Shown: positions 35,854 to 45,084, counted from the stretch's first letter. The stretch is 64,000 bases of DNA from Ideonella benzenivorans (GCF_020387415.1 NZ_JAGWCB010000018.1:433410-497409), one strand, 5' to 3'. Notes: a model not told the origin generated them from the sequence alone. Numbers and translations: made by a program.

Positions 35854-37011
35854 ATGTTTTTACTCAAGCTCTTGTTGCGCAACGCCTTTCGCCACCGGCT
35901 GCGCACCGGGCTGACCATCCTCGGCCTGGTCGTGGCCATCACCGCCTTCGGCCTGCTGCGCACCCTCATCGGCGCCTGGTACGCCGGGGTGGAGGCCAGC
36001 TCCAGCACCCGCCTGGTCACCCGCAGCGCCATCTCGCTGACCTTCGCCTTGCCGCTGAGCTACGCCCCGCGCATCAAGGCGGTCGATGGCGTCACCACGG
36101 TCAGCTGGGCCAACTGGTTTGGCGGCATCTACCAGAGCGAGAAGAACTTCTTCCCCCAGTTCGCGGTGGAGCCCGCCAGCTACCTGCAGCTCTACCCCGA
36201 ATACGTGCTCAAGCCCGAGGAGAAGGAGGCCTTCATCCGCGACCGCCAGGGCGCGGTGGTGGGCCGCAAGCTGGCCGCCCAGTACGGCTGGAAGATCGGC
36301 GACCAGATCCCGCTGCGCGGCACCATCTACCCCGGCACCTGGACCTTCACGCTGCGCGGCATCTGGACCGGCGCCGAGGCCAAGACCGACGAGAACCAGA
36401 TGCTTGTCCACTACGAGCTGGTCAACGAGAGCATCAAGCAGCGCTTCCCCGGCCGCGGCGACAGCACCGGCGCCTTCATCGTCGGCATCGACCAGCCGGT
36501 CAATGCCGCGCTCATCTCTCAGCACATCGACGCCGAGTTCCGCAACTCCCTGGCCGAGACCCTGAGCGAGACCGAGGCCGCCTTCCAGCTCAGCTTCGTC
36601 TCGATGAGCGACGCCATCCTGGCGGCCATCCAGGCGGTGAGCTTCATCATCATCGTCATCATCATGGCGGTGATGGCCAACACCATGACCATGACCGCGC
36701 GCGAGCGCCTGTCCGAGTACGCCACGCTCAAGGCCCTGGGCTTCCCGCCGCGCTTCGTCGTCGCCCTGCTCTTCGGCGAGAGCCTGCTGATCGCGGTGAT
36801 CGGCGGCGCGCTGGGCCTCTTGGCCACCTTCCCGGCGGTGGCCGGCATCGCCCATGCGCTGGGCAGCTTCCTGCCGGCCTTCCACATCACGCCGCTGACC
36901 ATGGGCCTGCAGATCGGCGCGGCCCTGCTCGTCGGCACGGTGGCCGCGGCCTGGCCGGCCTGGCGCATGAGCCACATCGACATCGTCAGCGGCCTGAGGT
37001 TCATGGCATGA
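35854..37011 (+). CDS. ABC exporter permease (FtsX/MacB-type), first copy
   Basis: The 385-residue protein has a first membrane helix near the N terminus ([16 protein letters not shown]), a large MacB-type periplasmic domain (~residues 40-255), and three C-terminal helices with the FtsX-like block [19 protein letters not shown]. It is the first of two adjacent permease genes of the same type, so the transporter is probably a heterodimer. The second permease starts ten bases after its stop. Confidence 0.92.
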   Translation: MFLLKLLLRNAFRHRLRTGLTILGLVVAITAFGLLRTLIGAWYAGVEASSSTRLVTRSAISLTFALPLSYAPRIKAVDGVTTVSWANWFGGIYQSEKNFFPQFAVEPASYLQLYPEYVLKPEEKEAFIRDRQGAVVGRKLAAQYGWKIGDQIPLRGTIYPGTWTFTLRGIWTGAEAKTDENQMLVHYELVNESIKQRFPGRGDSTGAFIVGIDQPVNAALISQHIDAEFRNSLAETLSETEAAFQLSFVSMSDAILAAIQAVSFIIIVIIMAVMANTMTMTARERLSEYATLKALGFPPRFVVALLFGESLLIAVIGGALGLLATFPAVAGIAHALGSFLPAFHITPLTMGLQIGAALLVGTVAAAWPAWRMSHIDIVSGLRFMA

Positions 37012-37021
37012 GGGGGCTTGC

Positions 37022-38191
37022 ATGAAGGCCGTGCCGCTGTCCTACATCGCCCGCAACCTCTGGGTGCGGCGTGTCACCACCCTGCTCACCGCCGGGGGCA
37101 TGGCCCTGGTGGTCTACACCTTCGCCACCGTGCTGATGATGAGCGAGGGCATCCGTGCCACCCTGGTGGCCACCGGCCGGCCCGACAACGTCATCGCCCT
37201 GCGCAAGGGCTCGCCCTCGGAGATCAGCAGCGGGGTGGACCGAACCCAGGCCGCCGTCCTGGCCAGCCTGCCGGGCATCGCCCGCGGGGCCGACGGCCAG
37301 CGCCTGGTCAGCGCCGAGACCGTGGTGCTCAACGCCCTGCCCAAGAAGGACAGCGCCAAGGCCGGCAACCTGACCATGCGCGGCACCTCGGCCGCCGGCC
37401 TGGCGCTGCGGCCCCAGGTGCAGCTGGTGGCCGGGCGCATGTTCCGCCCCGGCAGCGCCGAGATCATCGTCGGCCGCGCGGTCAGCGACGGCTTTGCCGG
37501 TGCCCTGCTGGGCCAGAGCCTGCGCTTTGCCGGGCGCGAGTGGCGCATCGTCGGCATCTTCGACGCCGCCCACACCGCCTTCGACAGCGAGATCTGGGGC
37601 GATGTGGACGTGATGATGCAGGCCTTCCGCCGCAGCGCCTACTCGGTGGTGCTCTGGCGCCTGGCCGACCCGGACGGCTTCGCGCGCCAGCAGGCCGTCA
37701 TCGTCGCCGACCCGCGCCTGACCGTGGAGGCCAAGCCCGAGGTGCAGTTCTACGAGGAGCAGAGCCAGGCCCTGGCCACCTTCATCCGCATCCTGGGCAC
37801 GGCGCTGTCCATCATCTTCAGCATCGGCGCGGTGGTGGGGGCGATGATCACCATGTTCGCCGCCGTCTCCCAGCGCACCGCCGAGATCGGCACGCTGCGC
37901 GCCCTGGGCTTTCGCCGCGGCGCGGTGCTGGTCGCCTTCCTGGGCGAGAGCCTGCTGCTGGCCCTGGTGGGCGGCCTGATGGGCCTGGCCGGTGCCAGCC
38001 TGATGCAGACCGTCAACATCAGCACCACCAACTTCCAGACCTTCGCCGAACTGGCCTTCCAGTTCAAGCTGACCCCGGGCATCGTCGTTCAGACCCTGGT
38101 CTTCGCGCTGGCCATGGGCTTCGTCGGCGGCTTCATTCCCGCCTGGCGGGCCGCCCGGCTGCAGATCGTCGACTGCCTGCGGGCGGCGTGA
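37022..38191 (+). CDS. ABC exporter permease (FtsX/MacB-type), second copy
   Basis: The 389-residue protein has the same topology as the upstream permease: one N-terminal helix, a periplasmic domain (~residues 45-265) and three C-terminal helices with QRTAEIGTLRALGFRRGAV. It completes the adaptor-ATPase-permease-permease operon. Such systems export macrolides, peptides, lipids or redox-active metabolites; the substrate is unknown here. Its 3' end overlaps the 3' end of convergent soxR by 59 bases. Confidence 0.92.
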   Translation: MKAVPLSYIARNLWVRRVTTLLTAGGMALVVYTFATVLMMSEGIRATLVATGRPDNVIALRKGSPSEISSGVDRTQAAVLASLPGIARGADGQRLVSAETVVLNALPKKDSAKAGNLTMRGTSAAGLALRPQVQLVAGRMFRPGSAEIIVGRAVSDGFAGALLGQSLRFAGREWRIVGIFDAAHTAFDSEIWGDVDVMMQAFRRSAYSVVLWRLADPDGFARQQAVIVADPRLTVEAKPEVQFYEEQSQALATFIRILGTALSIIFSIGAVVGAMITMFAAVSQRTAEIGTLRALGFRRGAVLVAFLGESLLLALVGGLMGLAGASLMQTVNISTTNFQTFAELAFQFKLTPGIVVQTLVFALAMGFVGGFIPAWRAARLQIVDCLRAA

Positions 38192-38678
38192 TTGGCGCGG
38201 CTTTTGCTGCGGGCTGCGTGGCCGGGGCCTCGCCCAGCAGATAGCGCGCGCCGGGGCCGCGCACGGCGGCCGCGTCGTCGGCGTTGTACAGCGCGCAGCT
38301 CTTGAGCGACAGGCAGCCGCAGCCGATGCAACTGCCCAGGCGGTCGCGCAGCCGCGTCATGGCCGCGATGCGCGCGTCCAGCAGCGTCTTCCAGCCGCGC
38401 GAGAGCCGCTCCCAGTCGGCCTTGGTGGGCGTGCGGCCTTCTGGCAGGCTGGCCAGCGCGGCGCGGATCTCCTCCAGCGACAGGCCCAGGGTCTGGGCCG
38501 CGCGGATGAAGGCCAGCCGACGCAGGTCGGCCCGCGTGTAGCGCCTTTGGCCCGAGGCACTGCGCTGCGAGGCCATCAACCCCTGCTGCTCGTAGAAGCG
38601 GATCGCGCTGGGTGCCAGCCCGGCCCGCTGGGCCAACGCGCCAATGCTCAGGACCTGGGATGACGGGGTGCTTGACAT
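38133..38678 (-). CDS. soxR: Redox-sensitive transcriptional activator SoxR
   Basis: The 181-residue MerR-family protein has the MerR winged helix at the N terminus (LSIGALAQRAGLAPSAIRFYE), a dimerisation helix, and the [2Fe-2S] cysteine cluster CIGCGCLSLKSC near residues 126-137. Oxidation of the cluster by redox-cycling compounds activates transcription from promoters with an over-long spacer. The C-terminal ~35 residues after the cluster region are Pro/Ala rich and overlap the permease gene on the opposite strand. The ATG at 38678 is next to a SoxR-like dyad and diverges from a questin-oxidase-family gene. Confidence 0.95.
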   Translation of the reverse strand: MSSTPSSQVLSIGALAQRAGLAPSAIRFYEQQGLMASQRSASGQRRYTRADLRRLAFIRAAQTLGLSLEEIRAALASLPEGRTPTKADWERLSRGWKTLLDARIAAMTRLRDRLGSCIGCGCLSLKSCALYNADDAAAVRGPGARYLLGEAPATQPAAKAAPITPPAGSRRSAAGRPARRE

Positions 38679-38702
38679 CAAGTTCACTTTAACTTGCAGG
38701 AT
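38672..38702 (+). promoter_or_regulatory. SoxR/MerR-type promoter with dyad in a 19-bp spacer
   Basis: A consensus -35 TTGACA (38672-38677) is followed by a 19-base spacer and a weak -10 CAGGAT (38697-38702). The spacer holds the inverted repeat CAAGTT-N6-AACTTG (38679-38696). A 19-20 bp spacer with a centred dyad is the signature of MerR-family activated promoters, and the CAAGTT/AACTTG arms recall the SoxR box. It points toward the questin-oxidase-family gene at 38738 and lies against the soxR start codon, so it may also be the soxR autoregulatory site. Confidence 0.72.
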
Positions 38703-38737
38703 GGCCCCCATCTTCTCAGCTGCCGGAAGCCCCTGCC

Positions 38738-39754
38738 ATGACCCTGCCCGCTTTGTTGGACCGTTGTGCCGCCCTGCGCCCCGACCTGCCGAACGGCTAC
38801 ACCAACCATCTGTCGATGGCCCTGCACGCGCTGGCCAGTCTGGGGGCTGGCGCAGACCGGTTGACAGGGTTTGCCGATCACTACCTGGCCGGGCAAGGGC
38901 TGGCGTGGCCCGCGGCGGGGGAGGCCTCCGTGGCCTCGGGGCGCCTCGTCCCGGGCTGGCAGCGCCTGTTGGGCCAACCTGACGCCTACGGTCCGCTGCG
39001 CGAGGCCATGGCCCAGGGCCTGGCCCTGCACGGCACCGAGGCCTGGGTGCGCGGCGTGTTGCCGGCACTCTGGCCTGGCCTGGGGGCGGCTGCTCTGCAT
39101 GGCCCCATCCGCGTGGCCCACGCGTTGCAGGCTGCTCATGACGGTGAGCTGGCGGCGGGCCTGGCCCTCTGGGCCAGCCGCTGGCGCCCGCTGCCTGCGG
39201 TGGCGGCGACCGATCCGCTGCCCCTGGCCGATTGGGCGGTGGCCTTGCAGGCGGCGGGCGGCGAACTGGCGCTGACGGCACCGTCGATCAGCCACTGCAT
39301 GGCCGAGGCGGGCCGCAGTGCGCTGTACCGCGGGCTGCTGGCCCAGGCGCCGCAAGGCCTGCCTCTGGCAGAGGCCCTGGCCCGGCTGGTGCCGCTGGCG
39401 GTGCAGGGCTATGCCTTGACCGGCGACTTTACCGTGCTGCATCTGGTCACTGGCCTGCGGGCGGTGCGGGTGCTGCTGCCCTGGCTGCCGGGTGGGGTCG
39501 ACGCCGGGGTCCTCTGGCAGGTGGTGGTGGCCGGCTGGCTGGCCGCGCCGCTGCACCGCGCCATGCCCAGGCCCTTGGCCGAGCAGCACGCCCTGCCGGC
39601 CTGGCCCGCGCTGCGCGCCGCGGCCTGCGCCCAGAACGACGACCATGTGATCAAGCTGGTCCATGCCTGCCAGGACCATGCGGCCCACGGTCTGGCGCCG
39701 GGGGGCGCCTGTCGGCAGGCGGCGGTGCGGGCCTTGCAGCGCTGCCTGGGCTGA
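38738..39754 (+). CDS. Questin oxidase family protein (DUF4243)
   Basis: The 338-residue protein has the family pattern: an early NHLSMALHALASLGAG segment, a central ALHGPIRVAHALQAAHDGE helix, a SISHCMAEAG stretch and a late FTVLHLVTGLRAVRVLLP block with conserved His residues. Fungal questin oxidase cleaves an anthraquinone ring; bacterial members are widespread and mostly uncharacterised. No signal peptide or membrane helix is seen. A GGAAG site precedes the ATG. The upstream MerR-type promoter and divergent soxR suggest induction by redox-active quinones, which fits a quinone-modifying enzyme. Substrate is inferred only. Confidence 0.75.
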   Translation: MTLPALLDRCAALRPDLPNGYTNHLSMALHALASLGAGADRLTGFADHYLAGQGLAWPAAGEASVASGRLVPGWQRLLGQPDAYGPLREAMAQGLALHGTEAWVRGVLPALWPGLGAAALHGPIRVAHALQAAHDGELAAGLALWASRWRPLPAVAATDPLPLADWAVALQAAGGELALTAPSISHCMAEAGRSALYRGLLAQAPQGLPLAEALARLVPLAVQGYALTGDFTVLHLVTGLRAVRVLLPWLPGGVDAGVLWQVVVAGWLAAPLHRAMPRPLAEQHALPAWPALRAAACAQNDDHVIKLVHACQDHAAHGLAPGGACRQAAVRALQRCLG

Positions 39755-39892
39755 GGGCGGGTCGCGTTCCGTCGGGCTGTCCCGCGCCCCATGCCGCCGG
39801 CAGGCCCTCCCGTCGCCTGGGGGTGGCGGGTTGAGGAGCGGCGCGCCACACTGTGGCCATTCTTCCCCTCCACTTCTTTTCGGGAGCCCACG

Positions 39893-40243
39893 ATGTCCGA
39901 CGCCGATGACCTGGCCCAGCTGGCCGAACTGCATGCCCGCGGGCAACTGAGCGACGAGGAATTCGCCCGCGCCAAGGCCCGGGTGCTGAGCGGCGCGCCG
40001 ACGGCGGCGGCGCCGTTCGTGGAGCGGGTCAACAGCCTGCGCCGCAGCCGCGAGGACCGCTGGCTGGGCGGCGTCTGCGGCGGGCTGGCCGAGATCACCG
40101 GCCTGGCCGCGTGGATCTGGCGCCTGATCGCGGTGCTGCTGATGCTGTTCGGCGGTACCGGCCTGCTGCTCTACGTGCTGCTGTGGGTCTTCGTGCCCGA
40201 GGCGCCGGTGCGCACGCCCGTCAGCGGCGCGCCGGTGCATTGA
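39893..40243 (+). CDS. PspC-domain membrane protein with N-terminal SHOCT-like segment
   Basis: The 116-residue protein starts with a SHOCT-like helix pair (LAELHARGQLSDEEFARAKARVL). A PspC domain follows: LRRSREDRWLGGVCGGLAEITGL and a hydrophobic helix LIAVLLMLFGGTGLLLYVLLW ending in VPEAP. PspC-type proteins sit in the inner membrane and are linked to envelope stress, but small single-domain versions like this have no assigned role. A GGGAG site lies just before the ATG at 39893. It converges with the phosphatase gene, with three bases between stops. Confidence 0.88.
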   Translation: MSDADDLAQLAELHARGQLSDEEFARAKARVLSGAPTAAAPFVERVNSLRRSREDRWLGGVCGGLAEITGLAAWIWRLIAVLLMLFGGTGLLLYVLLWVFVPEAPVRTPVSGAPVH

Positions 40244-40246
40244 CGC

Positions 40247-41920
40247 TCAGTCCAGCCGCAGCGCCGCGGTCAGGTCGCCCATCGCGGGCTGGCCGTGGGC
40301 CTTCAGCGCTTCGTCGCGCTGGCGTAGGCCGGGCAGCAGCGGCAGCTCAAAGCGCCGGCTGATCAGCCGCAGCACCGAGCCGGTGTCGTAGGGCGTCTTG
40401 TCCACCGTGCCCTTGCGGGCCAGCGGTGAGACGACGATCGCCGGGATGCGGGTGCCCGGGCCCAGCAGGTCGCCGCGCGGCGGGGCCACGTGGTCCCAGG
40501 CGCCGCCGTTCTCGTCGTAGGTGATCACGATGACCATGTGTGGCCACTGCGGGCTGGCCTGCAGTGCGGCCACCAATTCGGCGATCTGCCGGTCGCCCTC
40601 GGCCACGCTGGCATAGCCCGGGTGCTGGTTGTAGAGCCCTTCGGGCTTGTAGAACGCGACCGGCGGCAGCGTGCCTGCGGCGGCGTCCTTGCGCAGCGCG
40701 CGGCCATCGCGCAGGTGCTCGGCGCGGGCGGTGGCGTGCTGTTCGGGGTCGAAGGCCGCGTAGTAGTTGAACGGCTGGTGGTGCGGCTGGAAGCCCGGCG
40801 CTGCGGGCGAGGTGACGCCGTTCGACTCGCTGGCGTAGATCACCCGGCGCTTCGCGCTGGCCGGTTGCTGGCCATCGGCCAGGGCCTCGGCCCAGGCGCC
40901 GGCGTACCAGGCCCAGCCGATCTTCTTCTGCGTCAGCAGGTCGCCGATCGTGGCGCTGGTCTGCGGCGGCAGCGTGGTGCCCTTGGCCGGGTCGGCCCGC
41001 ATCGGGTGCTGCGGGTCGGTCGGCGGGTTGCCGCTGGGCTGGTAGGCCGGCTGCATGGTGTTGACGGCGCGGAAGGTGCCATCGCCAAAGTAGTTCTTCG
41101 GTGCCAGGTTGCCGGCCAGCGCGAACACCGGCCGGCCGTCCAGCGCCGAGGCCGGGCTGCGCGCCGCCAGCTTCAGGCGCGGCAGGGGGCGGCCCTGGGC
41201 GTCGACCTCCAGCTCGGTCAGGCTGGGGTGGGCGGGCGCGGTGTCGGCGTTCGGGTACTCGGGCGCACAGGCGCAGATCAGGTACTGGTGGTTCAGGAAG
41301 GAACCGCCAAACGCACCCTGGAAGAAGTGGTCGGCCAGCACGTACTCGCGGGCCAGCCGGGTCAGGGCCGCGTCATGGGTGTCGAAGTGGCCCATCACCA
41401 GGCCGCCCACATTGCTCCAGGCGGCGAACTGGTCGTTCTTGCCGCCGTCGATCTGCATCTGGTTCTCGAAGAAGCGGTGCACCAGGTCGTGCGTGACGGT
41501 GGCGGTGCTCAGCGTGGCACCGGCCGAGGCCTGGAAGGCCGTGGCCAGGTCGAACGGGCGGTTGGGCAGGTTCGCGCTCTGGGCCTGGGTCACGGCCGGG
41601 CTCACCCCCGGCGCGGTCACGCCGCCCCAGCTCTGCGGCAGCACCGGCAGCACGCGGCCGTCGCGGTCGCGCTGCGGGGCGTAAGCGGGCGTGGGCCGGC
41701 CCTGCGCGTCCAGCACCGTGTCCAGCCCTTCGGCGCCAGGGAAGCGGCCGAACAGGTTGTCGAAGGAGCGGTTCTCGGCGTAGATGACGACGATGTTCTG
41801 CACCTTCTCGCGCAGCGCGGCGTCCAGCGGGGCGGCCTGGCTGGGGGCCAGCGGGCTCAGGGCGGCGGCCAGGGCCAGGGGCATCCAGTGGGGGCGACGG
41901 GGCAGGGCGGGCGTCTTCAT
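40247..41920 (-). CDS. Secreted phosphoesterase/acid phosphatase (AcpA/phospholipase C superfamily)
   Basis: The 557-residue protein has a signal peptide (PLALAAALSPLAPSQAAP). The alkaline-phosphatase-superfamily phosphoesterase fold includes the metal-binding start NIVVIYAENRSFDNLFG, the central HQYLICACAPEYPN stretch and the later VIVITYDENGGAWDHVAPP motif. These match AcpA-like acid phosphatases and bacterial phospholipases C. It would hydrolyse phosphomonoesters or phospholipids in the periplasm or outside. The start at 41920 opens the signal peptide. A close paralogue is encoded just upstream (42022-43701). Confidence 0.9.
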   Translation of the reverse strand: MKTPALPRRPHWMPLALAAALSPLAPSQAAPLDAALREKVQNIVVIYAENRSFDNLFGRFPGAEGLDTVLDAQGRPTPAYAPQRDRDGRVLPVLPQSWGGVTAPGVSPAVTQAQSANLPNRPFDLATAFQASAGATLSTATVTHDLVHRFFENQMQIDGGKNDQFAAWSNVGGLVMGHFDTHDAALTRLAREYVLADHFFQGAFGGSFLNHQYLICACAPEYPNADTAPAHPSLTELEVDAQGRPLPRLKLAARSPASALDGRPVFALAGNLAPKNYFGDGTFRAVNTMQPAYQPSGNPPTDPQHPMRADPAKGTTLPPQTSATIGDLLTQKKIGWAWYAGAWAEALADGQQPASAKRRVIYASESNGVTSPAAPGFQPHHQPFNYYAAFDPEQHATARAEHLRDGRALRKDAAAGTLPPVAFYKPEGLYNQHPGYASVAEGDRQIAELVAALQASPQWPHMVIVITYDENGGAWDHVAPPRGDLLGPGTRIPAIVVSPLARKGTVDKTPYDTGSVLRLISRRFELPLLPGLRQRDEALKAHGQPAMGDLTAALRLD

Positions 41921-41939
41921 CGGCGGGGCTCCAGAAACG

Positions 41940-41970
41940 GCAACGGCGCGGGCCCCGAAGGACCCGCGCC
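41940..41970 (-). terminator. Possible hairpin between the two phosphatase genes
   Basis: An 8-bp stem GGCGCGGG/CCCGCGCC (41945-41952 with 41963-41970) lies in the 101-bp gap between the paralogous phosphatase genes. Read on the minus strand it is followed only by a weak T-rich stretch (GTTGCCGTTTC), so termination may be partial. It is a candidate only. Confidence 0.35.
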
Positions 41971-42021
41971 GCGGATTTGACACCAACCCCGCGGGGCCGG
42001 TGGGGGCTCAGCCCCGGGGCC

Positions 42022-43701
42022 TCACAGGTTCAACGCGTTGGTCAGGTCGCCCATGGCCTTGCCGCCGGCGGCCTTGAGCGCCTCATCCCGCGCGGTCAGG
42101 CCCGGCAGTGGGGTCAGGCCGAAGCGGCGGGTGATCAGGCGCAGGATCGACGCGGTGTCGTACTGGGTGTGGTCCACCGCGCCCTTCTTGGCGTAGGGCG
42201 AGACGATGATCGCCGGGATGCGGGTGCCCGGGCCCAGCTTGTCGGCAGTCGGGGGTGCCACGTGGTCCCACTGCCCACCGTTCTCGTCGTAGGTGATGAC
42301 GATCACCATGTGCTTCCACTGCGGGCTGGCCTGCAGCTTGGCCACCAGGTCGGCGATCTTCTGGTCCGCATCCTTCACGTTGGCATAGCCCGGGTGCTGG
42401 TTGTAGAGACCCTCCGGCTTGTAGAACGCGACGGCCGGCAGCGTGCCGGCGGCCGCGTCGGCCACCAGGTTGCTGTAGTCCTGCAGGTGGTTGGCACGCT
42501 CGGTGGCGTGGGTCACCGGGTCGAACTCGGCGTAGTAGTTGAACGGCTGGTGATGCGGCTGGAAGTCCACGTTGGCGCTGGTGGCCACGCCATAGCTGTT
42601 GCCGGCGTAGATGACCGAGCGGGTGGCGCTGGCAGCCTGGGTGCCGTCGGCGGTGGCCGAAGTCCAGGCGCCGGCGTACCACTTCCAGCTCACGCCCTTG
42701 GCCGTCAGCAGGTCGCCGATGTGGGTGGCGGTCTGCGCCGGCAGCGTGGTGCTCTTGGCGGTGTTGGCGTACAGCGCGTTGTTGCCGCTCACATCCGCCG
42801 GCGCGTTGCCGCTGGGTTGGTAGGGCGGCTGCATGGTGTTGATGGCGTAGAACTTGCCATCGCCAAAGTAGTTGGCCGGCGTGATGTTGCCGCTCAGCAC
42901 GAAGCTGGGCTTGCCGTCCATGGCCGAGGAGGCGCTGGAGGCCGCCACGCTCAGGTTGTGCGTGTAGTTGCCGCTGCTGTCCTTGTCCAGCACGGCGATG
43001 CTGGGCGCGGCGGTGGCCGTGTCAGCGTTCGGGTACTCGGGGGCGCAGGCGCAGATCAGGTACTGGTGGTTCAGGAAGGAGCCGCCGAAGGCGCCCTGGA
43101 AGAAGTTGTCTGCCAGGGTGTACTGCTGGGCCAGCTTGTAGAGGGCCGAGCTGCTGCTGTCGAACTGGCCCATCACCATGGCGCCGGAGTCGGCCCAGGC
43201 GACGAACTGGTCGTTCTTGCCGCCGTTGATCTGCATCTGGTTCTCGAAGAACCGGTGGTACATGTCGCGGGTGACGGTCGTCAGGTCCAGCGTGGCGTTG
43301 GCCGAGGTCTGGAAGGCGGTCTCGATGCTGAAGGGCTGGTTGGCCAGGCCCGCGCTCTGCGCCTGGGTCACGGCCGGGGTGATGCCGCCAGCGGTCACGC
43401 CACCCCAGACCGGGGGCAGGGTGCTCAGGGCGCTGCCGTCGCGGTCCACCTGGGCCACATAGGCGCTGGTTGGCTTGCCGTGGCTGTCCATCACGGTGGA
43501 CAAGCCTTCGGCGCCGGGGAAGTTGCCGAACAGGCTGTCGAAGGAACGGTTCTCGGCGTAGATGACGACGATGTTCTGAATGTCGTCCTGCAGGGCGGCC
43601 GTGGTGTCTTGCGAGTGGCTGTTGCAGCCGCTGGTGCCCAGCACGGCCAGCAGCACGGCGGGGGCCGCCAGCGCGCGCAAGGGGCGGTTGTGTCGGATCA
43701 T
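42022..43701 (-). CDS. Phosphoesterase/acid phosphatase paralogue, predicted lipoprotein
   Basis: The 559-residue protein has the same motifs as its neighbour (NIVVIYAENRSFDSLFG, HQYLICACAPEYPN, VIVITYDENGGQWDHVAPP), so the two arose by duplication. The leader differs: AVLLAVLGTSGC is a lipobox, so this copy is probably membrane-anchored while the other is released. ATG 43701 opens the leader; in-frame upstream codons look non-coding. A dihaem peroxidase gene is divergent 159 bases away. Confidence 0.9.
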   Translation of the reverse strand: MIRHNRPLRALAAPAVLLAVLGTSGCNSHSQDTTAALQDDIQNIVVIYAENRSFDSLFGNFPGAEGLSTVMDSHGKPTSAYVAQVDRDGSALSTLPPVWGGVTAGGITPAVTQAQSAGLANQPFSIETAFQTSANATLDLTTVTRDMYHRFFENQMQINGGKNDQFVAWADSGAMVMGQFDSSSSALYKLAQQYTLADNFFQGAFGGSFLNHQYLICACAPEYPNADTATAAPSIAVLDKDSSGNYTHNLSVAASSASSAMDGKPSFVLSGNITPANYFGDGKFYAINTMQPPYQPSGNAPADVSGNNALYANTAKSTTLPAQTATHIGDLLTAKGVSWKWYAGAWTSATADGTQAASATRSVIYAGNSYGVATSANVDFQPHHQPFNYYAEFDPVTHATERANHLQDYSNLVADAAAGTLPAVAFYKPEGLYNQHPGYANVKDADQKIADLVAKLQASPQWKHMVIVITYDENGGQWDHVAPPTADKLGPGTRIPAIIVSPYAKKGAVDHTQYDTASILRLITRRFGLTPLPGLTARDEALKAAGGKAMGDLTNALNL

Positions 43702-43860
43702 GGCGTTCGGTGAAGAAGTGGCTAACGTCGCGGCAGCATCGGCAGAGCGCATGACAGTTTGGTGATGTGCCATCACGGCGTCATGTCTCTCGGGCATGTC
43801 ACCGACCGGACAGCTTCATGCGCCTATAAACCCGGCTGCAGTTCAGACCACCGAGCTCCC

Positions 43861-45084
43861 TTGAACCTCTCCACCTTCCTGCGCCGACTGGCGCCGCTGA
43901 CCCTGGCCGGTGCGGCCTTCGCCACCCTGGCCACGCCCTCGTTCTACGGCACCGTGTACGAACACCAGCCCGATGCCGCCACGCTGACCCGCGTGGGGCG
44001 GGTGCTGTTCTTCGACCGCAGCCTGTCGGCTTCCGGGCGCATGGCCTGCGCCAGCTGCCATGACCCGGCCCATGCCTTCGGCCCACCCAATGCGCTGTCC
44101 ACCCAGCGCGGCGGCCCGCGGCTGGACCAGATCGGCCTGCGTGCCGCGCCCTCGCTGATGTACCGCGCGGCCACGCCCAGCTTCTCGGAGCACTACCAGG
44201 AGTCCGAGGGCGACGACAGCATCGACGCCGGTCCCACCGGCGGCTTCACCTGGGACGGTCGGGCCGCCAGCGTGCACGAGCAGGCCGCCATCCCGCTGCT
44301 GGCCCCCAACGAGATGGCCAACACCAGCCCGGCCGATGTGGTGGCGCGCCTGGGCCGCTCGCCCAGCGCCACGGCCTTCAAGGCGGCCTTCGGCCCACAT
44401 GTGCTGGCGCACCCCGACCTGGCCTGGAAGGGCCTGCTGCTGGCGCTGGAGGTGTTCCAGCAGAACCCGGCCGAGTTCTCGCCCTACAGCAGCAAGTACG
44501 ACGCCTTCCTGCGCGGCCAGGCCCAGCTCAGCGCGGCCGAGCGGCGCGGCCTGGCGGTGTTCAACAACCCCGACCAGGGCAACTGCGCCAGCTGCCACAT
44601 CAGCGCGATCCGGCGCGGGGTGTTCCCCCGCTTCACCGACGATGGGCTGATCGCGCTGGGCGTGCCGCGCAACCGCACGCTGCCGGCCAACGCCAACCCG
44701 GCCTTCTTCGACCTGGGGCTGTGCGGCCCGCTGCGCACCGACCTGCGCCAACACGCCGACTACTGCGGCCGCTTCAAGACCCCGTCGCTGCGCAACGTGG
44801 CCACCCGCCAGGCCTTCTTCCACAACGGGGTCTACCACCGGCTGGACGAGGCGGTGCGCTTCTACAGCCTGCGGGACACCCAGCCGGACAAGCTCTACCG
44901 CGACGCCCACGGCCGGCCGCAGCGCGTGCCCGACGACCTGCCCGCCGCCTACCGCGCCAACCTCAACCAGGACGCGCCCTTCGGCCCGCAGCGCGGCGCC
45001 AAGCCGCCGCTGAGCGAGGCCGACGTGCAGGACATCGTGGCCTTTCTGAAGACGTTGACCGACGGCTATCAGCCCGCCCGCTGA
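43861..45084 (+). CDS. Dihaem cytochrome-c peroxidase / MauG-family protein
   Basis: The ~407-residue protein has a signal-anchor (LRRLAPLTLAGAAFATLATP) and two haem c motifs, ACASCHD early and CASCHIS in the second half. It also has the domain texture of bacterial CcpA/MauG proteins (FNNPDQGNC, KTPSLRNVATRQAFFHNG). It would act in the periplasm, reducing peroxide or oxidising a partner protein. The TTG at 43861 is preferred because it starts the leader; an in-frame ATG lies ~26 codons upstream. Its 3' end overlaps the ferredoxin gene by 16 bases, antisense. Peroxidase genes next to AcpA-type phosphatases recur in proteobacteria. Confidence 0.85.
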   Translation: MNLSTFLRRLAPLTLAGAAFATLATPSFYGTVYEHQPDAATLTRVGRVLFFDRSLSASGRMACASCHDPAHAFGPPNALSTQRGGPRLDQIGLRAAPSLMYRAATPSFSEHYQESEGDDSIDAGPTGGFTWDGRAASVHEQAAIPLLAPNEMANTSPADVVARLGRSPSATAFKAAFGPHVLAHPDLAWKGLLLALEVFQQNPAEFSPYSSKYDAFLRGQAQLSAAERRGLAVFNNPDQGNCASCHISAIRRGVFPRFTDDGLIALGVPRNRTLPANANPAFFDLGLCGPLRTDLRQHADYCGRFKTPSLRNVATRQAFFHNGVYHRLDEAVRFYSLRDTQPDKLYRDAHGRPQRVPDDLPAAYRANLNQDAPFGPQRGAKPPLSEADVQDIVAFLKTLTDGYQPAR

